Shown here piece by piece: positions 41,413-49,820 of a stretch of DNA of 64,000 nt. The notes beneath the pieces were generated by a model. The model ran no database searches, was not told the DNA's origin, and was given only the letters and a program-made list of their open reading frames with translations. The position numbers and the translations under genes were made by a program. Origin of the DNA: Acidobacteriota bacterium. Lineage in GTDB: Bacteria > Acidobacteriota > Terriglobia > Terriglobales > Acidobacteriaceae. The DNA is taken from assembly GCA_021780315.1 (NCBI GenBank), contig JAJXYY010000035.1, forward strand, positions 1-64,000. The letters are read 5' to 3'. Position 1 is the first letter of the stretch, and the number at the start of each line of letters is the position of its first letter.

Positions 41413-43470
41413 TTACTCCTGCTTCTTCTTGTTCCTCGCCTTGATCTTGAACCAGATCGGGCTCCCAATAAACCCGAAGTGCTCTCGAATCTGGTTCCCC
41501 AGAAACCGCTCAAACGAGAAGTGCATCTTCACATCCTTGTCCGTAAACAGCACAAACGTCGGCGGAGCCACAGCCGCCTGCGTCATGTAATAAATCCGCA
41601 CGCGCTTGTTCATCGGCACACTGGCCTTCTGGAAGTCCACCTTCTCCAGGAACTTGTTCATCTGCCCGGTCGTCACGCGCTTCCGCCGCTCCCGCGAAAC
41701 CAGCTCCACCTTCTTGAACACCGACTCGATATTCTTCCCATCCACCGCCGAAATAAACAGTAGCGGAGCGTACTCCAGGTACTTCAGCTTGTCCCGAACA
41801 TCCTGTTCATACTGCTTCTGGTCCGCCGGCGGCTTACCATCGAACAGCCGCATCCCATCCGGTCCCACCTTCGTCATCAGGTCCCACTTGTTCACGACGA
41901 TAATCACGCTGCGCCCGCTCTCATGCGCATACCCGCCGATGTTCGCATCCAGCGCCGCAACACCTTCCGCGGCGTCGATGATCAGCAAGCTCACATCCGC
42001 TGCCTCCAGATGCTTCCGCGCCATAATCACGCTCAGCTTCTCGGCCATCAGCTTCGTCTTGCCCTTGCGCCGAATCCCTGCCGTATCCACAAACCGGAAG
42101 CTATGCCCGCCCCGCTCTACGACCTCATCCACCGCATCCCGCGTCGTTCCCGCAATCGGACTCACAATCGCCCGCTCGGTTCCCGTCAACGCATTCAGCA
42201 GCGTGCTCTTGCCCACATTCGGCCGCCCGATAATCGCAACCTTCGTCTCCTTGGCAACATGCTCCCCATGCGACCGCAGCCGCCGCTCCGGCCCACTCGG
42301 AATCGCCGGCACCAACGTCGCAGCGTCCGCAATCGGATACTCAGGTGAGAAGTCCGGACCATCCTCGTCCTCCTCCATCTCATCCTCCGCCGTCAGCATC
42401 ACCGCATCCACGTCCGGCGCATCGCCATACTCCGTCTTCTCCGGCAGCACCTCAAACACCTCATCCAGCAGGTCCCCAATCCCCACTCCATGCTCCGCCG
42501 AGATCGGCAGAACATTCCGGAATCCCAGCCGCCGAAAGTTCTCCGCAGCCGAGTTCATCGACTCCGAGTCCATCTTGTTCACCGCCAGAAACACCGGCTT
42601 CCCACCCCGCAGCAACAGCCGCGCCAACTCCAGATCCGGCGACGCCAGCTCCGTCCGCCCGTCCACCACCATCACAATCGCGTCCGCCTCTTCCAGCGCC
42701 ACCTGCGCCTGCCGAAAGATCTCCGCCGGAATCAGTGCCTCATCATCCGGCACCACCCCGCCCGTATCTACAATCCGCGCATCCCGCCCCATCCACTCAA
42801 TCTCGCCATAAATGCGGTCCCGCGTGATCCCCGGCTCGTCGCCCACAATCGACCGCCGCGATCCCGTCAGCCGGTTGAACAGCGTGCTCTTGCCCACATT
42901 CGGACGACCACACACCGCAATCAGCGGCAGGTCCCGGGCATCTGCACTCTCGGTCTCCGTCACCATCTGCGCGGCCAGCAACTCGATATCGCGCCAGTCC
43001 TCGTCATCCATCCGCTCCCGGCCCGTCACATTCGCCGATCGCGGCGTCTGCCGCCCTACAATCCCATCCGCCGGCCTCTCCGCACCGCGCTTAACCTTGT
43101 CATCCTTCGCCGACCGCAGCACCTGCTTCTTGCCCGCACCACCACGAGCGCCCGCCCCGGAGCCATCTGCCCCAGCCCGTTTCACCGGCTTCTTCGGCGC
43201 ACTCTCCCCCACATCCGTACGCAGCGTCTTCCGCTTCTCCCTATCCGGAGACTGCTTCGTCACCCGCTTCAACTTCTCCACCTGCGCCCGCTTGGTCGAC
43301 AGCACCTTACGCTTCCGCGGATCCACCGCTCCCGTCGTCGGCGTACTCTTCGGCGCACGACCCTTCTTCGGCCTCGTGCTAGCCTGCCGGTGCTTCTTGC
43401 CTAATCTCTTCTTATCGTCTTTCTTAGCCAAAGGAGTGCCTTCTCTCGTCGCCGCAGCGCCAACTACCAT
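41413..43470 (-). CDS. der: Ribosome-assembly GTPase Der (EngA) with long basic N-terminal extension
   Basis: An essential double-GTPase in 50S ribosome maturation. Two G domains and a KH-like C-terminus are visible: first GRPNVGKSTLFNRLTG (~188-203) with GITRDRIYGEIEW, DTGG and NKMD; second RPNVGKSTLLNALTGTERAIVSPIAGTTRD, DTAGIRRKGK and VNKWDLM. The final KH domain contains LFTDKDVKMHFSFERFLGNQIREHFGFIGSPI. The length of 685 exceeds the usual ~440-490, because of a ~155-residue Lys/Arg-rich disordered N-terminal extension and an acidic linker (TAEDEMEEDEDGPDF) between the G domains. The ATG at 43470 lacks a good Shine-Dalgarno; a TTG at 43431 (LAKKDDKK) with GAAGG 6 nt upstream is an alternative. 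Confidence 0.94.
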   Translation of the reverse strand: MVVGAAATREGTPLAKKDDKKRLGKKHRQASTRPKKGRAPKSTPTTGAVDPRKRKVLSTKRAQVEKLKRVTKQSPDREKRKTLRTDVGESAPKKPVKRAGADGSGAGARGGAGKKQVLRSAKDDKVKRGAERPADGIVGRQTPRSANVTGRERMDDEDWRDIELLAAQMVTETESADARDLPLIAVCGRPNVGKSTLFNRLTGSRRSIVGDEPGITRDRIYGEIEWMGRDARIVDTGGVVPDDEALIPAEIFRQAQVALEEADAIVMVVDGRTELASPDLELARLLLRGGKPVFLAVNKMDSESMNSAAENFRRLGFRNVLPISAEHGVGIGDLLDEVFEVLPEKTEYGDAPDVDAVMLTAEDEMEEDEDGPDFSPEYPIADAATLVPAIPSGPERRLRSHGEHVAKETKVAIIGRPNVGKSTLLNALTGTERAIVSPIAGTTRDAVDEVVERGGHSFRFVDTAGIRRKGKTKLMAEKLSVIMARKHLEAADVSLLIIDAAEGVAALDANIGGYAHESGRSVIIVVNKWDLMTKVGPDGMRLFDGKPPADQKQYEQDVRDKLKYLEYAPLLFISAVDGKNIESVFKKVELVSRERRKRVTTGQMNKFLEKVDFQKASVPMNKRVRIYYMTQAAVAPPTFVLFTDKDVKMHFSFERFLGNQIREHFGFIGSPIWFKIKARNKKKQE

Positions 43471-43560
43471 TATAGGGAGATAAACGCACGATCATTCACT
43501 CCTGCATACCCTTGAACACAAGATCATGCACCCACCCACTGCCCAGCCCCCACTCCCACA

Positions 43561-43623
43561 CCCGGGTGCCCCATCTTCGCGACGGCCTCATCGTCACTAA
43601 GGTGGGCATTCGCACAGCGAACC
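43561..43623. repeat. Acidobacterial intergenic repeat, copy 1
   Basis: 63 bp starting CCCGGGTGCCCCATCTTCGC and ending CGCACAGCGAACC. It is closely matched by the copy at 43794-43856; the flanks CGGGTGCCCCAT and GGGC.TTCGC..AGCGA recur in the two copies at 52.6-52.8 kb. Confidence 0.75.
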
Positions 43624-43707
43624 GCCCTCCCCCACCCCACCACAAAACATAACGCCCCTGCACTCTCAGTCTCCCCGCATCTCCGCCTCGCCTCCGCCGC
43701 CAGGTAC

Positions 43708-43727
43708 GCCAAGCCTTCAGGCTTGGC
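43708..43727. repeat. Stem-loop between der and the toxin-antitoxin pair
   Basis: GCCAAGCC-TTCA-GGCTTGGC, perfect 8-bp arms. It may act as a terminator or REP-like element. Confidence 0.5.
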
Positions 43728-43793
43728 TCTCTCAACCCACCCCAAACTCGGGCTTCAGCCCCTGGGGTATGCCTGCTCGTCCCCTACCACCAA

Positions 43794-43856
43794 CCCGGGT
43801 GCCCCATCTTCGCGACAGCTTCATCGTCGCTAAGGTGGGCCTTCGCGAAGCGAACC
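43794..43856. repeat. Acidobacterial intergenic repeat, copy 2
   Basis: 63 bp, CCCGGGTGCCCCATCTTCGC ... CGCGAAGCGAACC, differing from copy 1 at only a handful of positions. Confidence 0.75.
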
Positions 43857-43918
43857 GCTTTCCTCCGCCCCACCACATTTCCATTCTGAAATGTTAAGCT
43901 TCGCTGCGAAAGAATCAC

Positions 43919-44245
43919 TCAAGCCGCAGTAGCACTACTCGCATGAACTTCCAAAACAGTCCCTTCGATCTTCTGAAGATAAGCAACCATCTCAAACAAA
44001 TTCCGTGCCTGCGGATTTCCTTCCGGGCTAAGCATCCGCATCAGGCTCTTGGGCGACTTCGAAAGCGCCTGCCCCAGAGCAATAAAGCCCAATGTGCCGT
44101 TGATATATTCACGCAGCACCGACTTGGCCGTCTCCAAATCTCCTGCCACCATGTTCCCGACCGCCTCCCGCAAAAACTCCCGCCGAAAGTCGCGGTCTGC
44201 TAGTTGTTCCTTGATCGTCTCTCTAAAGCTTCGTGTCAGGGTCAT
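43919..44245 (-). CDS. HTH antitoxin of a type II toxin-antitoxin module (HigA-like)
   Basis: A 108-residue protein predicted to neutralise the adjacent toxin and repress the pair's promoter. The core is an HTH: TLGFIALGQALSKSPKSLMRMLSPEGNPQARNLFEMVAYLQ, the XRE-like fold found in antitoxins of RelE/HigB partners. The N-terminal segment (SFRETIKEQLADRDFRREFLREAV) is helical. It starts directly after the toxin stop codon (TAGATG, zero spacing), so toxin precedes antitoxin, the higBA order. Family placement is by motif; the partner confirms it. Confidence 0.8.
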   Translation of the reverse strand: MTLTRSFRETIKEQLADRDFRREFLREAVGNMVAGDLETAKSVLREYINGTLGFIALGQALSKSPKSLMRMLSPEGNPQARNLFEMVAYLQKIEGTVLEVHASSATAA

Positions 44246-44575
44246 CTATTTTTCCTCCCGCTTCCGTCTCTTGTACTCGGTCCACATCGCATGTGCCACG
44301 TCGATATCCTCTTGCTGCCTTCTCTTGGTGCCCCCGCCAAGCAGAATCACCAGTTGCTCCCCATCCTTGCCGAAATAAATCCGATAACCCGGCCCAAAAT
44401 CCAACCGCAACTCGGAGACCCCAGAGCCCACACTCTTCGCCGCCGAAAAATTGCCGTGCTCCATGCGAAGTACAGCAGTGATCACTCTGACGCGTGTGCT
44501 AGTGTCCAGCTTCACAACCCAATCCCGATAGGGAATCCGGCCTTTAGCATCGACATACTCACGAACTTCAACCAT
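44246..44575 (-). CDS. RelE/ParE-superfamily toxin (HigB-type, Gp49-like)
   Basis: A 109-residue toxin that would cleave mRNA on the ribosome. The sequence shows VREYVDAKGRIPYRDWVVKLD (the PF.EWL-like N-terminus of addiction-module killer proteins), SVGSGVSELRLDFGPGYRIYFGKDGEQLVILLGGGTKRRQQEDIDVAHAMW. The LR.DFG.GYR.YF...G...V.LL.GG.K..Q..DI..A stretch is diagnostic for phage-derived Gp49/HigB2-like toxins. The ATG at 44575 is the family start; the extra nine codons to a TTG at 44602 are not conserved. An inverted-repeat operator lies just upstream (44583-44600). Confidence 0.88.
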   Translation of the reverse strand: MVEVREYVDAKGRIPYRDWVVKLDTSTRVRVITAVLRMEHGNFSAAKSVGSGVSELRLDFGPGYRIYFGKDGEQLVILLGGGTKRRQQEDIDVAHAMWTEYKRRKREEK

Positions 44576-44582
44576 GAGCGAG

Positions 44583-44600
44583 GGTAACGTAAAAGTTACC
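44583..44600. promoter_or_regulatory. Inverted-repeat operator upstream of the toxin gene
   Basis: GGTAAC-GTAAAA-GTTACC: 6-bp perfect arms with a 6-nt spacer, 8 nt before the toxin start codon. This is where the antitoxin HTH would be expected to bind for autoregulation. Confidence 0.55.
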
Positions 44601-44602
44601 AA

Positions 44603-44846
44603 GCATCAAGAGCTCCAACATTCCAGACAGCCACATCACCCCACTCCACTTGACAAACCAATCCCTCAGAAACCCCACCAGCAGCGAAGCCAACTTCCGC
44701 ACCCAAATCCCCAAGTCCATGTCAAGCACACTCAAGTCCACCCCTAACCACCATCATTCGAAGACTTTGCGCAACAATGGCGGGGGAGGGGGGACCCCAC
44801 TCATGCCCCCATCCCTCTCCACAGCTATCATGGGGTCAGCCACCTC
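44603..44846. other. Intergenic region before the DinG-type helicase
   Basis: It contains the divergent promoter region of the toxin-antitoxin pair and a G/C-tract-rich leader (GGCGGGGGAGGGGGGACCCC near 44780). No promoter stands out. An ATG at 44830 is in a different frame from the helicase. Confidence 0.35.
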
Positions 44847-46928
44847 GTGTCCCCGTTCACCCCCATATCGATCACCCCCCCCCCCCCCGGGACGCCCAGC
44901 CCCTCCGCCCGCCTCCCCACGCTCCGCGAGTTCTTCTCCCCCGGCGGACTCCTCTCCCGCTCCTCTCTCGCCTTTGAGCACCGCCCCGGCCAATACGAGA
45001 TGGCCCAGGCCGTCGAAAAAGCCTTCAACGACAAGCGCCACCTCATCGTCGAAGCCGGCACCGGCACCGGCAAAACCCTCGCCTATCTCCTCCCCGCCCT
45101 CCGCCTCGCCCGCGAGCGCAACCAGCGCGTCATCATCTCCACCGGCACCAAAAACCTTCAGGAGCAGCTCTACTTCAAGGACGTCCCCTTCCTCGAATCC
45201 CTCCTCAGCGAGTCCGGCCCCCTCAAAGTCTGCTACATGAAGGGCCGCGGCAACTACCTCTGCAAACACAAGCTCTACGCCCTCCGCAGCAACCCCATCC
45301 TGCAAGGCCTCGAAGAGATCGACCAGTTCCACCACATCGCCCAGTGGGAGAAGACCACCGACACCGGCGACCGCGCCGAGATCGACGCCCTCCCCGAGCA
45401 CTCACCCCTTTGGGCCAAACTCGACGCCCGCACCGAAGCCTGCCTCGGCCAGACCTGCCCCGACTGGGAGAACTGCTTCATCACCTCCATGCGTCGCAAA
45501 GCCCTCGAGTCCGACATCGTCATCGTCAACCACCACCTCTTCTTCGCCGATCTCTCCATCAAGCAGCAGGCCGCCAACGCCCCCGACGCCGGCATCCTCC
45601 CCGAAGCCGCCGCCGTCATCTTCGACGAGGCCCACGAGCTCGAAGACATCGCCTCCAACTACTTCGGCATCGGCCTCTCCACCCAGCGCATCGACGAGCT
45701 CACCCGCGACGTCGAGACCATGCTCAAGGCCAAGGACGCCCTCTCCAGCTCCATCACCAACGCCTGCACCTCTCTCAAGGAGCGTTCCCGCCTCTTCTTC
45801 GCTGCCCTCCCCGGCGAAGGCCCCTTCAGCCCGCCCTCCCCCGGACGCATGCCCTTCGACCAACGCGAGTCCTTCCTCGAGGAGTCCGGCGACACCTACA
45901 CCGGAGCACTCAACGCCCTCACCCGCCTCGAAGGCGAGCTCGAACACCTCAAGAACGTCGACGAGTCCTCCGGCCTCCGCAAACGCACCGCCGACATCAA
46001 GCACCACCTCAAGTTCCTTCTCGAATCCACCGACCCCAACACCGTCTTCTGGATCGAGCGCCGCGCCACCACCGGAGTCCGCAGCCTCGCCCGCGCCACC
46101 GCCGCCTTCCACACCCACCTCCAGGCCACACCCATCGACGTCTCCGAACTCCTCTCCACCACCCTCTTCGACCAGTACTCCTCCGTCGTCCTCACCTCCG
46201 CCACCCTCACCGTAGCCAAAGGCTTCGACCACATCCGCAAGCGCCTCGGCCTCACCCTCGGTTCAGGCCTGGGCACTCGCGAGCTCATCGTCCCCAGCCA
46301 CTTCAACTACGCCCAGCAGGCCCTCCTCTACCTGCCCCCCAACATGCCCGATCCCCGCGAGCCCGACTTCCAGCTCCGCGCCACCGAACGCATCCGCCGC
46401 GTCCTGGAGATCACCAAAGGCCGCGCCTTCTGCCTCTTCACCAGCTACAAGCAGATGCGCGAGGTCCACGACCGCCTCCTCGCCGAGCTCCCCTACACCC
46501 TCCTCCTCCACGGCACCGCCCCCCGCCACGTCCTGCTCCAGCAGTTCCGCGACACCCCCAATGCCGTCCTCTTCGGCACCTCCTCCTTCTGGCAGGGAGT
46601 AGACGTCCAGGGTGAGCAGCTCTCCTGCGTCATCATCGACCGCCTCCCCTTCGCCGTCCCCTCCGACCCAGTCGTCAAAGCCCGCATGGAAGCCATCGAA
46701 GCCCTCGGCGGCAAGCCCTTCTTCGACTACCAGGTCCCCAACGCCGTCATCACCCTAAAGCAAGGCTTCGGCCGCCTCATCCGCTCCCTCTCCGACCGCG
46801 GAGTCCTCATGCTCCTCGACCCCCGCATCCAGCGCCAACGTTACGGCCGCATCTTCCTCGACTCCCTACCCCCCTACCGCCTAACCCAGGAAATCACCGA
46901 CGTAGAACAATTCTTCACCGGATCCTGA
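44847..46928 (+). CDS. ATP-dependent DNA helicase of the DinG/XPD type
   Basis: A superfamily 2, Fe-S-cluster 5'-3' DNA helicase, 693 residues. Domains: FFSPGGLLSRSSLAFEHRPGQYEMAQAV (N-terminus typical of this subfamily), Walker A EAGTGTGKT (69-77), ISTGTKNLQEQL, MKGRGNYLC followed by CLGQTCPDWENC (four cysteines of a 4Fe-4S cluster), DIVIVNHHLFF, FDEAHELED (DEAH box), SATL (III), FCLFTSYKQM, FGTSSFWQGVDVQGE (V) and KQGFGRLIRS (VI). The only start in frame is a GTG at 44847 followed by Pro-rich codons containing a C14 tract (44875-44888), which lies between any start and the conserved domain. Confidence 0.9.
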   Translation: MSPFTPISITPPPPGTPSPSARLPTLREFFSPGGLLSRSSLAFEHRPGQYEMAQAVEKAFNDKRHLIVEAGTGTGKTLAYLLPALRLARERNQRVIISTGTKNLQEQLYFKDVPFLESLLSESGPLKVCYMKGRGNYLCKHKLYALRSNPILQGLEEIDQFHHIAQWEKTTDTGDRAEIDALPEHSPLWAKLDARTEACLGQTCPDWENCFITSMRRKALESDIVIVNHHLFFADLSIKQQAANAPDAGILPEAAAVIFDEAHELEDIASNYFGIGLSTQRIDELTRDVETMLKAKDALSSSITNACTSLKERSRLFFAALPGEGPFSPPSPGRMPFDQRESFLEESGDTYTGALNALTRLEGELEHLKNVDESSGLRKRTADIKHHLKFLLESTDPNTVFWIERRATTGVRSLARATAAFHTHLQATPIDVSELLSTTLFDQYSSVVLTSATLTVAKGFDHIRKRLGLTLGSGLGTRELIVPSHFNYAQQALLYLPPNMPDPREPDFQLRATERIRRVLEITKGRAFCLFTSYKQMREVHDRLLAELPYTLLLHGTAPRHVLLQQFRDTPNAVLFGTSSFWQGVDVQGEQLSCVIIDRLPFAVPSDPVVKARMEAIEALGGKPFFDYQVPNAVITLKQGFGRLIRSLSDRGVLMLLDPRIQRQRYGRIFLDSLPPYRLTQEITDVEQFFTGS
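44875..44888 (+). repeat. C14 homopolymer inside the helicase coding start
   Basis: Fourteen consecutive C residues encode the Pro run near residue 12-14. Slippage by one base would shift the GTG-initiated frame and would bring an upstream ATG (44830) into frame if one C were added. A sequencing or assembly artefact must be excluded. Confidence 0.8.
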
Positions 46929-46979
46929 CCACTCCCGCCAAATTTGCGACAACCAGCCCCAACCGCGCATCATAGATAC

Positions 46980-48233
46980 ATGCCCCCAGTAGCGAGCCAA
47001 GCATCTTCACCCCTCGCTGCCCCCGCGTCAGCCGACCACTCCACCCTCAGCCTCCGCCCCTACAAACACGTCTTCGCCGCCTTCCTCTGCGGCATGTGCG
47101 CCTTTCTCGATCTCTACTGCACCCAGCCGCTTCTCCCGCTACTCTCCCGCGTCTTCCGTGCATCCGAGACCAGTGTCAGCCTCACCATCAGCGCGTCCAC
47201 TCTGGGTGTCGCCATCTCCGCGGCCCTGCTCGCCATCTTCGCGGAGCGCGTCGACCGCAAGCGAACCATCCTCGCCTCCATGGTCGCCCTCGCCCTCTGC
47301 ACCCTCATGACGGCCACCGCCACCACCCTTCCGGTCCTGGCCCTCTGGCGCTTTCTTCAGGGCCTCGTCACCCCCGGAATCTTCATCATCACCATCGCCT
47401 ACGTCACCGAAGAGTGGCCGCCTCTGCTCGTCCCCCGCGTCATGAGCTTCTACGTCGCCGGAACCGTCTTCGGCGGCTTCCTCGGCCGCGTCTCCGGCGG
47501 AGTCATCGCCCAGCACTTCGGCTGGCGCTTCGTCTTCCTCGCCCTCGGCCTCCTCGGTCTCCTCGGCGCGGCCCTCACCCAGCGCCTGCTCCGCCCCGCC
47601 CGTCATCGTTCCGCGTCTGCCCCGCACGCATCTCCTCTCGGCACCGTCCGCAACAACCTCCGCAACCCCCGCCTGCTCGCCACCTTTGGCATCGGCTTCT
47701 GCATGTTGTTCACTCTGGTCTCGGTCTTCAGCTACATCACCTTCTACCTCGCCGCGCCACCCTTCTCCCTCTCCACCCAACAGCTAAGCTGGCTCTTCAC
47801 CGTCTATCTGCTCGGCCTCTTGGCCACCCTTATCGCCGGTACCGTCCTGGTCCGCATCGGCCTGCGCTTTGGCATGCTCGCCGCCATCGCCATCTCCTTC
47901 ACCGGAGTCGCCACCACCCTCATCCCCTCCCTCTTCATGGTCGGCATCGGCCTCGCCCTCGCCGGCTCAGGAGTCTTCATCGCCCAGACCTGCGCCAACA
48001 GCTTCCTCCGCGATGCCGCACCCACCGGAGCCCGCGTCTCCGCCACCGGCATGTACATCTTCACCTACTACATTGGTGGAACCGTAGGAGGCCTGCTCCC
48101 CGGCCTCGTCTGGAAGCATGGTGGCTGGCCTGCCTGCGCCGCCCTCACCTGCATCTTCCTCCTGCTGGCTGGCTTCCTCGCCTTCTACGGATGGCGTCCC
48201 CGTCCACCCCAGTCCGACCCCATCCCCGTCTGA
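46980..48233 (+). CDS. MFS-family efflux transporter
   Basis: A 417-residue major facilitator with twelve predicted helices. The first segment is YKHVFAAFLCGMCAFLDLYCTQPLLPLLS. The conserved loop between TM2 and TM3 is FAERVDRKRTILASMVAL (D-R-x-x-R-K-type motif A). The topology and the YC.QPLLP start resemble the YnfM/arabinose-efflux-type permeases, suggesting drug or sugar efflux. The substrate is unknown. The ATG at 46980 has a signal-like poly-Ala N-terminus without a clear Shine-Dalgarno; a TTG at 46944 would add twelve residues. It is 51 nt after the helicase gene. Confidence 0.87.
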   Translation: MPPVASQASSPLAAPASADHSTLSLRPYKHVFAAFLCGMCAFLDLYCTQPLLPLLSRVFRASETSVSLTISASTLGVAISAALLAIFAERVDRKRTILASMVALALCTLMTATATTLPVLALWRFLQGLVTPGIFIITIAYVTEEWPPLLVPRVMSFYVAGTVFGGFLGRVSGGVIAQHFGWRFVFLALGLLGLLGAALTQRLLRPARHRSASAPHASPLGTVRNNLRNPRLLATFGIGFCMLFTLVSVFSYITFYLAAPPFSLSTQQLSWLFTVYLLGLLATLIAGTVLVRIGLRFGMLAAIAISFTGVATTLIPSLFMVGIGLALAGSGVFIAQTCANSFLRDAAPTGARVSATGMYIFTYYIGGTVGGLLPGLVWKHGGWPACAALTCIFLLLAGFLAFYGWRPRPPQSDPIPV

Positions 48234-48298
48234 ATTGATCCCGCCAAAATCGCTGGCTCCCGCCTTTTCCCTGCTCACCGTAAAATAAAGGTAAGCCC

Positions 48299-48544
48299 AT
48301 GGGACGCAACCTCTACATCCTCGCCGCCTCCCTCGCCCTCTTCGCTCTGGTCTCCTGCGGCGTGGCCTACACCAACATCGCCCAGCAGCCCGGCTCCCCT
48401 GGCGACGCCTCCCTCTGGCGCACCATGGGTCTGGCTCTCTTTGTCGTAGCCCTCGTCATCGCTCTCGCCGGAATCCTCTCCTCCCTCTTCGAGCAAGCCG
48501 AACGCCGCGCCGAACAATCCCGCCGTGACCGCCGCAAACCCTAG
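48299..48544 (+). CDS. Small membrane protein of unknown function
   Basis: An 81-residue protein with two predicted transmembrane helices (LYILAASLALFALVSCGVAY and MGLALFVVALVIALAGILSSLF) separated by a polar loop, and a basic C-terminal tail (RRAEQSRRDRRKP). The first helix carries a Cys in an LVSCG context that could suggest a lipoprotein, but a second helix follows. An AAAGGTAAG sequence precedes the ATG. It stands alone between the MFS gene and queD. No family recognised. Confidence 0.6.
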   Translation: MGRNLYILAASLALFALVSCGVAYTNIAQQPGSPGDASLWRTMGLALFVVALVIALAGILSSLFEQAERRAEQSRRDRRKP

Positions 48545-48655
48545 CCCAACCCCCTCCTGACCCACAAAACGATACAATCAGAAGATAAGCTGAGCCCACC
48601 CGCCGCCAGCTCCCATCTAAATCACACACGCGGCTACTGAAGGGAATGAAGCATC

Positions 48656-49036
48656 ATGTTTGAAGTCACCGTAGAAGCCGGTTTCTCCTCCGGCCACTAC
48701 CTCCGCAACTACCGAGGCAAGTGCGAGAACCCCCACGGCCACAACTACAAGGTCTTTGTCACCCTCATCGGCGAGCAGCTCGACGAGGCAGGCATGCTCC
48801 TCGACTTCAAGCTTCTCAAGCAGGTCATGCGCCCCACCGTCGAGTACCTCGACCACTTCATGATCAACGACCTCCCGCCCTTCGACCACGAGATCAACCC
48901 CTCCGCCGAAAACCTCGCCAAATACTTCTACCAGCAGACCAGCCAGCAACTCCACGACATGACCCAGGGCCGCGTCCGCGTCAAAGACTGCACCCTCTAC
49001 GAGACCGACACCAGCTTCGCCCGCTACTACGAATAG
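48656..49036 (+). CDS. queD: 6-carboxy-5,6,7,8-tetrahydropterin synthase QueD
   Basis: Converts dihydroneopterin triphosphate to 6-carboxytetrahydropterin in the queuosine/7-deazaguanine pathway. The 126-residue protein has the zinc site and catalytic motifs: FSSGHYLRNYRGKCENPHGHNYKV (H and two further H ligands, plus catalytic C), LDEAGMLLDFKLLKQVM, YLDHFMINDLP (catalytic D/H), NPSAENLAKYF and YETDTSFARYY. The start at 48656 is preceded by GAAGGGAATG. It is followed 8 nt later by queE, forming a queDE unit; queC is at 32 kb. Confidence 0.94.
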   Translation: MFEVTVEAGFSSGHYLRNYRGKCENPHGHNYKVFVTLIGEQLDEAGMLLDFKLLKQVMRPTVEYLDHFMINDLPPFDHEINPSAENLAKYFYQQTSQQLHDMTQGRVRVKDCTLYETDTSFARYYE

Positions 49037-49044
49037 ACTCCACC

Positions 49045-49740
49045 ATGCACCTCATCGAGCTCTACAAATCCGTCCAGGGCGAATCCTCCTTCGCTGGCCT
49101 CCCCTGCATCTTCGTCCGCCTCGCCGGCTGCAACCTCCGCTGCGCCTGGTGTGACTCCGAGTACACCTTCACCGGCGGCAAGCCCTTCACCGAAGACGAA
49201 ATCGTAGCCCAGATCGAAGCCCTTGGCACCGGCATAGCCCCCTGCACGCTCATCGAGTTCACCGGCGGTGAACCCATGCTCCAGGCCCGCGAACTCCTCC
49301 CCCTCATGCGCCGCCTCCTCGACTCCCGCTACACCCTCATGATCGAGACCTCCGGCGAGCGCCCCCTCGCTGAAGTCCCCCCCGCCGTCCACAAAATCGT
49401 CGACGTCAAATGCCCCGGAGCAGGCGCCGCAGCCAACTCCTTCCGGATGGAGAACCTCGCTACCCTCACCAAAAACGACGAAGTCAAATTCGTCCTCACC
49501 AACCGCGCTGACTACGACTTCGCTCGCGACTTCATCCTCACCCACGACCTCCCTGGCAAAGTCGCCGGCGTCCTCCTCTCTCCAGCCTTCAACAAATCCC
49601 CCAGCCCCCTCCGCACCACCGACAACGCCACCCTCGACCCTCGCACCCTCGTCGAGTGGATGATGGCCGACGGCATCCCCGCCCGTCTCTCCCTCCAGAT
49701 CCACAAATTCATCTGGGAGCCCATGAAGAAGGGCGTCTAA
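49045..49740 (+). CDS. queE: 7-carboxy-7-deazaguanine synthase QueE
   Basis: A radical SAM enzyme that contracts 6-carboxytetrahydropterin to 7-carboxy-7-deazaguanine. The 231-residue protein opens [41 protein letters not shown]. Here the Fe-S motif is C-x3-C-x2-C (CNLRCAWC), and the QGE and W-C-D features are QueE marks. [10 protein letters not shown] (SAM-binding GGE) and VKCPGAG follow. The ATG at 49045 is the family start; the frame is open further upstream through queD. It is paired with queD (8-nt gap) and precedes an LLM oxidoreductase by 80 nt. Confidence 0.95.
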   Translation: MHLIELYKSVQGESSFAGLPCIFVRLAGCNLRCAWCDSEYTFTGGKPFTEDEIVAQIEALGTGIAPCTLIEFTGGEPMLQARELLPLMRRLLDSRYTLMIETSGERPLAEVPPAVHKIVDVKCPGAGAAANSFRMENLATLTKNDEVKFVLTNRADYDFARDFILTHDLPGKVAGVLLSPAFNKSPSPLRTTDNATLDPRTLVEWMMADGIPARLSLQIHKFIWEPMKKGV

Positions 49741-49820
49741 CCCAACCCCTCCGCCGGGCCGTGAATCGTCCGCCCGTCCTGCCGCATCGAACCACTCGTC
49801 TCGCAGGAGCATCTCCACCT

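Larger units (their letters stand above)
43471..43918. other. Repeat-rich intergenic region
   Basis: About 450 bases without a supportable gene. It holds two 63-bp repeat copies (43561-43623 and 43794-43856), a hairpin (43708-43727) and a GGGCTTCAGCCC palindrome (43750-43761). A short minus-strand frame across it (43496-43735) reads Arg/Gly-rich with no conserved start and is not supported. Confidence 0.6.

Noticed and set aside
43496-43735. Short minus-strand frame in the der/toxin-antitoxin gap
   Set aside because: Arg/Gly/Trp-rich, spans a repeat and hairpin, no conserved start or ribosome-binding site.
48545-48655. preQ1 riboswitch ahead of queD
   Set aside because: The intergenic stretch lacks an obvious short pseudoknot with an A-rich tail; nothing beyond a ribosome-binding site is seen.
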